A stretch of 48,621 nt of DNA from Seminavis robusta (lineage: Eukaryota; Bacillariophyta; Bacillariophyceae; Naviculales; Naviculaceae), in assembly GCA_903772945.1 (NCBI GenBank), contig CAICTM010000788.1:1-48621 (forward strand), read 5' to 3'. The notes under the pieces were generated by a model that had not been told where the DNA came from, did no database searches, and saw nothing but the letters and a program-made list of their open reading frames with translations. Positions 32,380-44,552 of this stretch are shown in pieces. Each line of letters opens with the position of its first letter. Within the stretch, counting starts at the first letter, position 1. The translations under genes and the position numbers were made by a program.

Positions 32380-33989
32380 CGCAAGATGTTGAGATGGTTG
32401 ATGATCAAAACTGTGAGCTCAGATTGTGACCCCTTGTGTCGCTGGCTGAATCCAACTGGCTAAATTCGAATAGTGTGGCTATGAATAGTCAAGACTAAGC
32501 TACGATGATGATGTGATGTCCAGATTGGGGCAAATGCACTTCATCTCTCGCTGACGGCAGTGCTGTTGTGTCTTTTGGTGATCTCCAGCTTTGGACCGTA
32601 CCCGAGTGCTCTTGTAGTACTGGATCCACTGCCTTTACGTGGGGATCGCTTCAGTTCGTATGGTACAGTACCCCTTTAACTTTACGGTACCAGGTGCGCT
32701 GTACGCTGTACCGTACGATAGTATCCTCGTTTGCGCCTTTGGTTCCACATCATTCCAGCCGACGGTTGGTCTGACTGGTATTAGCGAAAGGCTGGTGGCA
32801 CCGGGATGTGACAAATTGTAAGAAGTATCCGGACTCAGAGTACACAGCTGTACGCCATAATTCACCCTTTTCATCAGAAACACCTCGATTAACGAGGTCT
32901 GGCGGACTTAGATCGCATATTGAATCTAGCTTCTACCAGCAGTCCAGAGGAAAGTAGCAATCGGTTTGGTGATATAAGAAAAGAGCCTGAGAGAGCAGAA
33001 TGGGTGGTCAGGGAAATATGAGGATTGGTCTTGAGGGAACTTGTGCCTTTTTTCAAAGTCATTGAAATTGTTTTTTCAAAAATTGTACTCAAAGTAACAC
33101 AAAGTATCCGTAGACAAGACAAACAAGTTTTGCAGAGTTCAAAAGAACGTAAATCTTGTGGTCATTATTTGAGAACTTCCCCAGGGGCTACAGAATATGG
33201 CTTAAAAAGCAAGTCTCCCTTGGTGCATCATGTCGACAATGCATGCAATTTCAAAATAGGACCAGGTCCCCCCTCGGTTGCCGGTACCCGACCTATGTTG
33301 CGCCTTCTCCTGACTTATATATTTGCGCGTGCGCTACTCCAGCAGCTAGTAGCGCTAGTGTACAGTCATGTTCTAGATCTCGTGAAGAGGCACCGCACGT
33401 ACTGTTGACTGTTGACATCATTAGGTTCGTACGGTTACTACGGTTCGTACGTTCAGAAAGATTAAAATAATTACTAGCTAGTGAAGGCACATGCTTACCG
33501 GTATTCTGGGATGTAGTCGCGGCAAGCCACGATAAGCAGACATAAAGAAATTGGTTATTGGCGTCACTAGCAATTAACATGTTGAGTTCTTTTCAACGAG
33601 GAATGGGTGTCTTACCGTTCAAAGTTGCTGCATGATGTTTTCTTGGTGCCGAGTAAGACACCGTGTGAAGGCGTGGAGGGGGCCTCGGTTCATAAAGCGG
33701 TCGAAAGATCTTCCCTGGATTGTCCCCACCGGTATGCACATCCAGAATCTTAGGTGCCTACCAGTATCATAGCGTGCGGGCTATCCACGCGGGAGTCACC
33801 AAGGCTACTGGTATACACTTCGAATCGAATCATCTTCTGATGAAGAGCTTCTGGATACCAATCCGCAACCAATCCGAGCGAGGACCCAACGAGCAACAAG
33901 CCATGTTCAGTTTCTTCTTTCATACCAGCAAGAGAGAGGAACCAGTCTATAACCGTGTCCTCGACCTGGCCTTAAAGGTACCGGTGGGC
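32380..33989. other. intergenic region
   Basis: No gene was recognised. A GGTACC/GTACGGTACC-rich patch lies at about 32660-32725. The remainder has only short frames without domain character. Confidence 0.35.
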
Positions 33990-34079
33990 CACGGTTACTC
34001 TAATCGTTGCTTGGGGAAAGCCCAGCCAAGAGCCCGTTCTTGCTACCCTATCCAACCATCCAAATACCGGTACGGTGTT

Positions 34080-34560
34080 TCAGCTATTCTCCTCCTCGAG
34101 GGCTGTTGGTCGCTCGGCTTGTAGAATTTTGATGGCTTCTTCGGTTCTAGTACCACCAAGCCCTCCTGCGCTGCTCACCTGATCGAGTGCTTCTTTACTG
34201 TTCTGGGCTTGCATCTCCTGGCTGGTTCGCCGCCTTTGGGGCAGCTCTCGCCCGCCTAATGAATCCAGATATCCAGGTTGCGGTAGGCCTCACCCTTGAA
34301 AGGAGCGAGACCCGCGGCAATAACACTTATCACATGCTGCCCTTCCTCCTCGCATCTCTCCAACTTCAGCTGCCCACGACATAGTAACTCGCGGGAATTC
34401 TACCGATCCTTGCTCCTAGCTTGCCACTTCACCTTGGCTATAGCGGACCCACCCTGTTCGTCTTGGGAGATCTCTTTTGCAAGCAAAGGGTTACAGAGAG
34501 TTCCTCCACTGAACTCCCTGTTCCCGTAACCTTCGGGATGTGCTGGAAGGGACAGCTGTA
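34080..34560 (-). pseudogene. decayed coding sequence on the minus strand, family unknown
   Basis: Reading the minus strand, protein-like blocks appear in successive frames. One is GYGNREFSGGTLCNPLLAKE followed by ISQDEQGGSAIAKVKWQ (about 34530-34395). The next is SVIAAGLAPFKGEAYRNLDIW (about 34330-34265; written here as one 21-residue run only because the middle is continuous, core AAGLAPFKGEAYRNLDIW). The last is RELPQRRRTSQEMQAQN followed by KEALDQVSSAGGLGG and a stop (about 34255-34085). Frame changes separate the blocks, so it cannot make one protein. Amino-acid usage is clearly coding-like. I cannot name the family; the layout recalls diatom multicopy proteins, which would fit a dispersed duplicate or element. 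Confidence 0.4.
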
Positions 34561-36772
34561 ACACTAGCTAGTAGTATTCTAGCGCAATGAAGCTACCAGA
34601 TGAGAGTTATTTAGAGTGCTACTTTTATCCATGGCTGCCTGCTCAATTTGCGCAACTCTCCTCCACGGGCAGTCGCATCGTTGCTGGAACTCTGAAGCTC
34701 ATCCCCTAGCCATGCCTGCAGCACACCTGAAACTTAAATCTAGCATCAATTTGGAACCCCATGGTCGTCAAATCTGCCTACAAGATCCTTTTCTGTTAAA
34801 TGCAAGCAACCAAGAAAGCAAAGTGACTAGCCACTAGATGCTTGCTTCTTGTCGTCTTGCGCTTGGGGCGCCAACAAAGAAAAATGCGGCATTCGAGCTT
34901 CTGCATTGTCCCAAAACTACTAACTTTGACTATTGCATCGAACAGAAGGTCGGCAAAAGACGTTCAGATATGGGTAGTTGGAGTGTTGGAGTCCGTAGAG
35001 GGATCTTTTGGTCCAGCTCTTCTTGCAATACGTGCTTCAACAACGCCATCAGATGTTTCGGGATACCGGTACAATCGCAGTGGTAACATCAAATCTCATA
35101 TTGTCACTGGTCTTGCATTCTATGCTTTTCGGTACTGGAGGACGCATCCCCGCGGCAGGACGGGAACAACACTTCAATATGGGAAGAAAAACGCATGCTG
35201 CAGAATATACGAGATTGTAGCATACAGGATGGAGGGAAAGGAGTCACCTTGACGAGCCACCAGAATAATGTGGCGTTGTTGTTTGCATCAACTAACAACA
35301 GGTGGCGCTCACATGGAAAGACCGAAACTGCATGAAGGCGTGAAGCAAAGGAGAGCGCCATGCACATCAATACTGTAGCAACAAACCTCTGAAGCTTTAT
35401 GCAATTTTCACTCCTGAGCGGGACTGATTTGGTGGCATTAAAGCCAGCTGAGCGGCTCTTGCACCGCGGGCCCTCAATAGAGTGATTCATCATTCGATTC
35501 GATTCAATCATTCAGCTGTTGCACACCTTACCTCTAAGATGACATTTAGACTACTTGGCCTAGCTTGTGGCCCTCCAGGATACTAGTACGTATAACAACC
35601 AAGACATTATTTACCACCGTGGATCGCCTCTGCAGAGAGGCTCCCTCACAATGATGTTACTCCTGATTGCACTGCAGAGGAAATCGAACTCCATGACAAA
35701 AGGGCTCGATGCTGTCCATTGCTGCTTCATCTGATCCCATCCGAAAGCAATGACCTCAAGGATTTTAATGCTTCTTGCTTGAATAACTAACCTTTGTTTC
35801 TTTTTTGTTTCGGGGAAATGGCATTAGGCTTTTCCTCTCTTCATGCACTACCTCGGTGTTGCCTGCCAATATCCTGACGCGTGAGTGCATCCTTGAACTA
35901 TTCCCGAGGGATCCCAACGTGGTAAAGCACTTGAGGCGGAAGTACTACCGCACCGCAGCTGATGGTACGATCAAAAGGATCGAACCGCCTGAAGCAACTT
36001 TGCTCTTCTTTGGGGCTTGCTGATTGTCAGGTTGCATTGACTGCTGGCTTTTAAAACCTTTAGCCCTTGGCGTTGTGAAGCAGTCAATCCTTGAGTGCTG
36101 GAATCCTGATGTCAGATGTCAGACGGCTTGCTACTGTACCTTGCCAGAGTGGCTGTTCTGGTAGTTTCGAAGGAGAGGGAGAGGATAGAGGAGGACTGAG
36201 GACTGACTTGACTTGGAAGACAAGAGAAACACTCTCAAGCTAGCTAAAGTGCAAAGTTCATCGGCCTTGCTGGCTGTTTTGATACAGTCATTCAAGAATT
36301 AGAGACTGGCTTTTGTAGTCTTGAACCCTTTAAATCATGGCGTCATTCATTATTCCTTTTCATTCATGATCTTATACGAAATTTGAGTCATGAAGACCTG
36401 TGACTGGTTTCTACTTAGAACATGGTATGCCTAAGTAGGACTGGCAGGCGATTTCAAGAATAAAGCCCTCTCTAAAACTGGGTTGCTCGGTCAAGACTGG
36501 TTATCAGTTTCAGTGGATGCAGGCTCGAAGCGGCACCAAGCGCTGCAGCATGCAAGCAACAACTCAACCGAGGAACGGCAACGAGAACACGCGATACGGC
36601 AGCCAGCAACACTCACAACCCAAACAACCAAGGAGAAGAGTAAAACAGAATTCGGTATCCCACACTATCAATACCATACCATACCATTACCTGCTCAAGT
36701 AGCTACCATCTAGTTAGTTGCAATCAACAACGGCAATAGACACATACCTGATCGATCGTAATCTAATCGACC
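34561..36772. other. long intergenic region, possible short coding fragment at 35805-36023
   Basis: No intact gene was recognised over 2.2 kb. The plus-strand frame 35805-36023 ends with a coding-like block (ELFPRDPNVVKHLRRKYYR, then TIKRIEPPEATLLFFGAC) that might be a gene scrap. The rest is unassigned. The last 100 to 200 bp should hold the promoter of the gene at 36773. Confidence 0.35.
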
Positions 36773-37519
36773 ATGTCCAAGACACGAAAGAGTGAACGCC
36801 GCCATCGCGCCGCCGAGTCGTTGGGAGACCATTTTGAAGGCGAGCAATCTGCAGAAGTCGATTGTGGTTACGAAGACGAAGATGTAGCTGAGAGTTGGAG
36901 TTCACACGACATTTCCGCTGGTGCTGTCAAGCCATCAGGTAGTCGAAGTCGACGTTCGTCGACGGGAGGCGGAAGTAAGGGTAGCAGTGGCACCAGTAGT
37001 AGTCGACGACGGGATTCCGCTCGCAAGTCAGCCACCACAGCGGAAGGCCGCAGTAAGAGTCCTAGTGGCAACAGTACCAAGAGTGATCGATCAAGCCGCA
37101 ACGGCAGCAAAAGGGATATCCAGTCGTCTCCTCGCCGGACTTCTGCGACTGCCGATGCTCTAAAGAGTCCCTACAAGGCTCTCTCCAAATTGACGATCGA
37201 TGATGGAAGTGCGGCTGTCACTCCTCGTCGTTCCAAGAAAGGAACTAGTGCTGGCAGTGGAATCCCAAGAGCACCCGTGGCCAGTCCAGGAGGAAGCAGT
37301 CGAAAGTCAAGCAGCAGTCGTGATCGAGTAGCAGGAGAAGGGAGTAGTAGTAGTATTGGGTCTTCCAGACGAACGTCAGAGGCCGCGGGGGGCGGTGAAA
37401 ATAAACTACAGCGAATACTGGAGCTCGGAAATCAATGGAAAAACATGAAGCAACAGCACGAAATGGCCGCACAACAGGCTACCTCACGAAGGGTCGACCT
37501 GACAAAGGAAATATTTTGA
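36773..37519 (+). CDS. Ser/Arg-rich disordered protein, function unknown
   Basis: Single exon of 248 residues starting MSKTRKSERRHRAAESLGDH. The middle is extremely rich in Ser, Arg, Gly and Lys with many RRxS/SxRR patterns (for example SRSRRSSTGGG and SSSRRRDSARKS), which suggests a heavily phosphorylated intrinsically disordered protein. An SPYKALSKL motif lies mid-protein. The last 45 residues (NKLQRILELGNQWKNMKQQH, then EMAAQQ) are predicted helical and could be a short coiled coil. There is no signal peptide or membrane segment. A nuclear or cytoskeletal role would be guesswork. It is convergent with NOG1 downstream. Confidence 0.7.
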   Translation: MSKTRKSERRHRAAESLGDHFEGEQSAEVDCGYEDEDVAESWSSHDISAGAVKPSGSRSRRSSTGGGSKGSSGTSSSRRRDSARKSATTAEGRSKSPSGNSTKSDRSSRNGSKRDIQSSPRRTSATADALKSPYKALSKLTIDDGSAAVTPRRSKKGTSAGSGIPRAPVASPGGSSRKSSSSRDRVAGEGSSSSIGSSRRTSEAAGGGENKLQRILELGNQWKNMKQQHEMAAQQATSRRVDLTKEIF

Positions 37520-38698
37520 GAACGAGCTTCCGTCGTCACGTCAGTGCTGTACCAAACTCGTCAATCTGCTTTATATTTTTATCGATGTACCAATAGTTGA
37601 TATCACCAGACCGTATCGTACTTAGTCAAAATGGAATGGCAGTGTGTTCTAATGCACTACTTGTCCTCTCACATACATTTGTTAGACAGGTGCAGTAGAA
37701 GCTATTCTGTTTTGAAACACCATTTCTAGGTGTGTTGACGTCCCGTGCTTGCATAACATGGATCCCGTGATTCAATGCTGACAGGGGCCTGTCTCAATAG
37801 GATCCCATGCACGAGCGAGTGGCAGGCACCAGCAGAACTTCTTTCCTTCGCCCTGCATGTTTCGGGGTCTCTCGATTCAAGCACCCCAAACCAAAACAAC
37901 CAGCATGGGTCTAGCAAGCCACAGCGCTACAGAACCAAAGTTTCCAGTCCGTGCTGCCTTTTAGTTGCTAGCTATTATTAACATGGCCAGATAGCTACAG
38001 TATTCCAGAGGACAAGGTAACTATCTGTCCTCGTTGGCTGAAGAAGCCACTTGAACAATTCCACTAGCCAGCCAGCATCAACATCAGCAATTCGTTCGGA
38101 AGCTCCATTGCTGGGACTTTGACTCTCGGGTGGGGATGGCGCCATAGCAATTTGCTGGGTTTATTAGATCTACCTAGACTAGCTAGCAGCTACCATACAT
38201 GCGGGTTTGGTTCATCCTCTTGCGACTCTCCTACTAGGTAAAATGTACTGCGCCACGATGTAAAATTCAACAGCAGTCGCTTCGCTCAGCGAGCCACAAG
38301 CAATCAAGATTAGAAAGAAGGCTTTTACTCGAGTAGCTATTTTATTCTGCGATGTGGGGTGAGGCATCCGATTCCGTTTTCTCTACCTACTGTACCAGCT
38401 TATCCTTTCCTGGCCATTAAGCCACCGGTACAACCTAACAGAGCAGAGAGAACACAGGCGTAGCTAAGAAGACATGACTCTTCTCCCTGACGTAACGTGT
38501 ACCGGTACCGTACTATCGGTATGGCACTCTCACCCCACGCGATTTTTGACCTCTGATGTTCTAGGTTTAATGTGGTTTACTCGTTTGAATCTAGCGAAGC
38601 AAAAAGCTGCGGCAAAATGTTGCAATCAGCTACCGTACGGCACTCTACCGACACGGTACGTACTACAGCCAGTACATGTATGTAACAAATAACTAAAT
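37520..38698. other. intergenic, between convergent genes
   Basis: No gene was recognised. GTGTACCGGTACCGTAC at about 38498 is another palindromic GGTACC cluster. The 3' untranslated regions of the flanking convergent genes lie here. Confidence 0.4.
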
Positions 38699-40924
38699 CT
38701 AACGACAGTAATGCGTGCCATTTCGCTTCTTTCCTGTGTTCATCCACTTGACCAAATGCACGCCCTTGCGATTGTCGCCTTCTCCTGCACCTCCTGCCCA
38801 TCCCTTGCGACCTTTGCGCTCCATTTTCTTTGCCGTCGCCTTGGTGTCTTCATTCAACCCCTTCTTTTCCAAAGTTTGTGGCTTGTTATGAGTCCGCTTG
38901 TTCACACTTGGATCGCGCTTGCGAGATTCTTCGCGCTCTCGGCGTGCCTTTTTGCGCTTGGTCTTGCTTTGACCATCATCGTCCATGGGTTCCGCATCTT
39001 CCATCGTTGCATCGTCTTCGTCGCGACGGTTGCGACTGCGTCCTCGCTTTCGAGCGGCTTCGCGGTCCAAAGACCGGCCTCGTTCAATCATTTTGGAAGC
39101 ATCCACGCCGAGGTCTTCCATTCGTTTCTCGATTTCATTCTTGTTGCGTGCTCCAGGGTCATGCTTATCCTTGGCCCTGCCACGGAATTCTCGTGGCATC
39201 ATTGGACGATTGTTGGTTTTGTTGGTGTTTTTCATCAACCTAATGGTCTTTTTGCGATCTCGAATGGCCATGACGGCCGCTTCCTCTTCGCTCTCCAGAT
39301 CCGACTCTTCGGGGTTCTCCATGTTGGCAGCTTCAAGTTCCTTCAAAGCTTGCTCCTCTTCCAATTCCAAGGCAGCCAGCCTGTTTTCAATGTCTGGGTC
39401 GACGAAATCAGCAATGTTCTTTCCGTCGATGATTTCGGGAATGCTGTCAAACTTCCATTCGTCTTCTTTCAAATCGTAAATGGCACGATAATCAGGAGCC
39501 CACACTCCAGGACCACCGTTCTCCCACATCAAGTCACGAGCAGTCTTTTTGACGGCGGCATCTCCCATGGTAGCGTCACCATCAGCTTCTGGATCATCGA
39601 CAGTGGGGGCATATCCAGTGCGAGATTTTTGGGGCTTGGGCCGACCACCGTCTTCTTCGAGCTGTTTCTTGACACTTTCTGGAATGAAAGCTTCCCTCTG
39701 AACATTGTCGCGAGGCTGCGGCTGAAACACCTGAAGACGGTTCATGACCGAATCAATCTTGTTGCTAGCCACTCGAGCGTCTACACGAGCTTCCAATAGT
39801 TTCTCGCAAGCAGCATTCTTGACTTGGCTGACCCCATGCTCCGTGATATTGCTCATGGGCATGAGAGTGCAGTTTCCACCTCCCATTTTGACGACGCTTT
39901 CGATCATTTCTCTCTTTTCCGCCTCAAGTGTCTCCCAAGGTTGCTGATCGACTTTGTTGACTACAACGATGAGCTGTTTGTTGGCAAAGAGTGGCTTGAT
40001 TCCCTGGAAAAGTCGGCATTGTTGCTCAATGGTGTAACCACAATGTTCGCTGATATCCATAATGTACAGGACTGCACAAGTCAAGTGTGCCAGGGCAATA
40101 ATGGATTGCATCTCGATGGTGTTTCGTTCCTCCAGTGGATGGTCTAGAATTCCAGGAGTGTCAATGACTTGCCAACGCAAGTATTTGTAGTCGCAATGAC
40201 CCACGAACAAAGACTTGGTTGTGAACGCATAAGGCTGCACTTCGACATTTCCTCTGGTGACCTTGTTCAAGAAGGAAGACTTTCCTACATTGGGCAATCC
40301 ACACAGCAGCAACGTTCGAGTATTGGGATCCAAAGCCGGAAGACGACTCAGATGCTTCCTGACTTCTTCTAGATACGCCAGACTGGCTTTTTGGCGCTTG
40401 AGTACGGTGCACATGCGCCCCAAGGCAGCTCGCTTGAGGCACTTGCAGCGGTAGAGCGAGTCTCCGTACTTGACCATGCGGATCATATCTCTAGAGATTT
40501 GTTCCACGAGGCCTTTGGCAGCGTTGAGCTGCCCCAGAGCCAATTTGTAGTGGTCGCGATCGTAGAGAGTGTTGCACAAGTCTGCGTAGAAGGGATGAAT
40601 ATCGTTCAGACGAGGAAAATCTTGAATAATGTTTCCCAACCGCTCACTGATGGTTTGTTGCGTAAACTTGATCTTTCTCATGCTAAAGATTGAAGAAAGA
40701 AGGGAAAAAACAGAAGATCAGTAAAAAAGAACACAAACAGAGACTAGCTAGCTAGCTGGTAGTGGAGCCAACTCGCACACTTACTAGAAAGACCGAATCC
40801 TGGAAATTTTGTACCCTGGGTGAACGACTGTTGGAGTCTTCCTCTGCGTCCTCATCAACACAATGTCAACCAGGTCAGGCGCCGACGGCACAGGGCCGAT
40901 GCGTTTGAAGTTGTACACGGGCAT
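38699..40924 (-). CDS. NOG1: nucleolar GTP-binding protein 1 (NOG1), 60S ribosome biogenesis
   Basis: GTPase needed for maturation of the 60S ribosomal subunit in the nucleolus (family knowledge). About 707 residues in two exons, 40785-40924 and 38699-40682, with a 102-bp intron (GTAAGT ... TTTAG) that splits a Tyr codon. The joint gives [16 protein letters not shown], the conserved NOG1 N-terminal signature; exon 1 starts [20 protein letters not shown]. Within exon 2, [30 protein letters not shown] and the GTPase motifs are clear: G1 GLPNVGKSS (about residues 175-183), G3 DTPGILD and G4 NKVD. The C-terminal third is charged, with Kx[19 protein letters not shown] stretches typical of the family. 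The internal Met at the start of exon 2 would delete 47 conserved residues and is not the start. Confidence 0.95.
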
Positions 40925-41627
40925 CTTGGTCCTATTCCTTTCGCTCTTGGTCTCTTCTTGAAAACAAACAGCTCTATTAGCAATAGATTAATTTCAACAA
41001 CGGCCAAGTAAGTATGTGGGAGGCAAGTTGTGAGGTTGTGAGTTGGGGCTTTGGAAGGAAAGAGACGATGGAAAAGAGAAAAAGTGGGCTTGTAATCGCA
41101 GTCTCGAAATGGTTGGCTCTGGAGGACTGTGTAGAAGCCAGCGAGCTGGAAAATCGTTGAACCAGCTGAAAACGCCATTTTTAAATGAAATTTATTTGCA
41201 GCGTTGCAAGCCAGAAGCTTCAAGCTATCGGAGGAATCCCCGAGGAAACTTGGGGCAAGGCTTGCCTAGCTAGCTAGATCAAGATACAAACAGGTAGACT
41301 AAGCACAAAGTCTTCACGGCGTAAGGATTGAGAATTCCCTCCGACATCAAGTAGCTACCGGTGAAGATAGAGGTTGCGCCATACCGGTACCGTGCGTCTG
41401 ACTTCTACTGCTGAATCCCAGTTTTTGGGTTGGCTGGTGGAGGGGGAACCAAACGATGGTATATTTCATTTATTTCTTATTAACAGTGTGTATCAAATCA
41501 GGGACTTTCCTTCAATGGTCACATCCAAGTAAACCGAAAACTCTCAAACATTGCCCTTGAAACATGCAGCCAGGTAGCTACCGTATCCGCATAACACTAC
41601 GATTGCCGTTCACGGCCTGCCTCGAAC
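40925..41627. other. intergenic region
   Basis: No gene was recognised. Close to 40925 the sequence should hold the NOG1 promoter. A TAGC run (41264-41278) and a CCATACCGGTACCGTGC palindrome (41380-41396) are present. Confidence 0.4.
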
Positions 41628-44552
41628 TCAAACTGGTTCGTCGTCCGCTCGAACAATCACATCGTGCAAAACACCGTCTTCTTCAAAGAACACCACAACA
41701 ACCTGGTCGCCAACGTAGAGGAGTCCATCTTGTGGCTGTGAATCCGACAGGGCAAAACTCTCCTTCTGAAGGGCAAGATGGTCCAGTCCAAAGTTCACTG
41801 CAGCAGCTCTTCCGGCATCGCTCAGGCGACGTCGGGGTTCGGGTGGCCACATTTCGAGCTCGCGTCGGTTGCCGCAACGGCAACCAGCTTGGAGATTCTC
41901 AAACGTCAAAGGGTCTGCAGCTGAGTAATCCACCCTGTACCCCAAGTCCTGCAGGGAACCAATGGTTATCTCAGAAAGAGCTGGGCTGTTCCCAACGAAG
42001 GGACCCATGAGCTCGACACTATTCGCAAAGCAATCCTCAAACCAATGGGAACAATTCGACACTGGCACAGGCATGGTTGCAGGGCATCTAGATATATTTT
42101 GATACCGGCGCGCGGCATTGGAATCGAGGCTGTACGCATTAACTGCAAGAGAGTTGCTGCAAAGTCTGGTCTCGTCCCACAAGGTCCCGAAACCCATCTA
42201 TACCAAAGCCAGCCAAGGCAACATGCAAAAAACTGGGTGTTAGGGTGTTGTGATGGACTCGGCATGGAATGATTGATGGGTGGAAGGGCATCTTTCCTTA
42301 CCACATGCAAGAACTCATGTAGCTGCACCAAGCAGAGCAAGAAGTTTACAAACAAACAAAAAACTCGAACGGTAAGAAACCACCAAGAAGCAACGATAGG
42401 ACTGAGCACTCAAGCCCCATTCTGTTTCGTACCGCTATGAGTCTGACTCGATCTGGGTTGCCAGCCTGCGCGTTGGAAATTCGGGCGAACCCTAGCACGG
42501 TAGTGAAGTCAAATGGAAATCCAGCGCTGGCTCGGGTAAATGTGGGGCCACCGAATCCAATAACATTGTTTTGTAAGTCGGCGAATGATACACAGACAAG
42601 AGTATCATCCACAAATCGACTTCCAGTCAATCCACATCCTGTACGGTTGTTGATATTTGGCACAGTTATATCACGCAAGTCTCCAACAATGACCTGTTGT
42701 ATCCTGTCTCTGGCAGCGCCAATAATGCCCTGGTTAGTGTCCCCCACATTCATGAACTCCAGTTCCAATGTGAATGGTGCTATCGATGGGGCTGAAGTGG
42801 CAGGTGCTGCAGTGGTAGGGGCTGAGGTGACAGGGGCTGATGTGACAGGTGCTGCAGTGACAGGGGCTGTAGTGACAGGTGCTGAAGTGGTTGGTAAGGT
42901 GGTTGATGGAGGCGTGGGGGCAGTCGGCGTTGTTGGGGATCTTAGTGGTGAATTGGAACAAATGCGCGGTTGAGCTGTGCGAGAATCAGAACACAACAGG
43001 AGAATCTGAGACGAAGTGTTACTTACACACTGATACTCGGTCTGAAACTGATACTCGGTCTGAAACTGATACTTGGTGATGGGGTTGGGGCTGGGACTGG
43101 TGTTTGGGCAGGCGCAGTGGTGCCCAAAAATGGACGGTCAAAGGGTGAGATGTAGTTCATATTGGCATTCGGGTCAGCTTCCAAGAGCTGAAGACCTGCA
43201 CCAGCGAGTCGACTCATGAACCGGTCCAAGGAGGCCAAGACAAAAAACTCTGGCACATCCAAAAGGAAAGCAACCGAATCAACTTCCTCATATTGCAGCC
43301 TTCTCCCCGCTGTATTGAATCGATACAAATTGCAGAGATCAAACCAATCGGATAGCAAGAAAGCATTGTTATTGTCACGGTTGACTGTCCTGATAATAAC
43401 GTTGTCATCAGTGGCCATTTCAGGAGGGATCAAGATACCCCCATCAGCACCGATGACACGAATCAGGCAGAAAGGTCTCATCCCATAGGTGCCCCGAAAT
43501 GATGACCAGCTTGCTCGTAGTGCCTCCGCAGATGGTCCTCCTTCTTCGGCAACAGCAATCATCGGCAACAGCCCATCCAGTCCCACTGGGCTTAGTGTTG
43601 GGAACATAGTGGGTGCAGGAGATGGCGGAAGATTATTGCAAATGGTGACAATATTCGCATACTCAGCCGTGACACGAGCATCAAGTTCAGGCAACAGATT
43701 GTAGATGATCTCTTGATCCCAGCCTTGCGTCACAAGGGTAGCAGCATACTTGGCAGCAATGGATTGCGCTGTTGCAGCAGTTTCACTCCAACCTGAAAGT
43801 GCCACAGCAAAACTCTGACCCAAAACGAATCTGGCGTCAACAACCAAACTATACAACAAGAAGATACTATATACCTTGCTGAAGTTGTCGTCGCCCGAGG
43901 CCATGATTGCCAAGAAATCGAGAAGAACATTCATGGTCGTTCCTGGATCTACAATTCGTGACATCTCTTCGTTGTTTGCTTGAACTGTGTCAGTGTCAGT
44001 CGACTTGGCAACCAATCCTGCAAGTCTGTCAGTGAGGTCAAATTGCCCAACGAGCATGAGCTCAAACATGGTCTCGACGGTAAAACCTATTCCAAAGTTG
44101 ATTGCAGCAGCACATGCGGGGAAAGGGACGGGTTGGTTGCCTGGCACAACAGTGCGTGTCATAAACGATAGTACTTCTCGTTCGGTGAAAAATACACCCT
44201 GGTCTCCGAACTGGGTAATATTGATGAACGCATCAACCAATCTAAGGAATTCCCGGATTTCTCTGATTGCTTCCTCTGAACCATCGTCCTCAATGTCAAA
44301 CCAGATATCAAGATCAGTTGTATTCGTGTCCATGAGCAATTGGACTGCAATCGCCTCTTCCAGTGACAAGTCGCAGTAGCCCATCGTGTTGTCCAACGAG
44401 TTCAATCGGCGTTCCCGAGACTCTGAAAGCACTCTTTCCCGAAGCATCTTCCCATCTTTGGCTCCGTTCGCACCTCCAAAGCAGGCGGCTGTTAGGGCAA
44501 GCCCAACCAGCAGCATTCGCTGCAAGCTAAGCATCTTCGTTCCAACCAACAT
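41628..44552 (-). CDS. secreted zinc metallopeptidase-like protein (leishmanolysin-like motif)
   Basis: About 882 residues. Exons are 43037-44552, 42433-42974, 42302-42322 and 41628-42197; the first donor is the least certain (GTATCA, the only site that keeps frame, giving a 62-bp intron). There is a signal peptide of about 30 residues. Next come a unique N-terminal domain (to about 310) and a second domain shared with the downstream paralog (LLPMIAVAEEGGPSAEAL; RPFCLIRV; SDWFDLCNLY). SISFRPSISFRPS repeats and a Thr/Pro/Ala linker follow. The catalytic domain has LHEFLHVMGFGTLW: His688, Glu689 and His692 lie in a 21-nt micro-exon. A third probable ligand is His744 in CSHWFEDC, followed by ELMGP and ITIGSLQDLGYRVDYS. 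This fits HExxHxxG metallopeptidases of the M8-like group. The M8 link is by motif only. Confidence 0.8.
42302..42322 (-). other. 21-nt micro-exon carrying HEFLH
   Basis: Exon of exactly seven codons (LHEFLHV), bounded by GTGCAG on the acceptor side and GTAAGG on the donor side, phase 0 at both ends. Skipping it would delete the zinc-binding and catalytic residues without changing the frame. The equivalent micro-exon of the paralog is at 45783-45803. Confidence 0.75.

Noticed and set aside
38711..39799. 362-codon open frame on the plus strand
   Set aside because: Antisense to the conserved NOG1 exon; hydrophobic composition comes from reversing Lys/Glu/Asp-rich codons.
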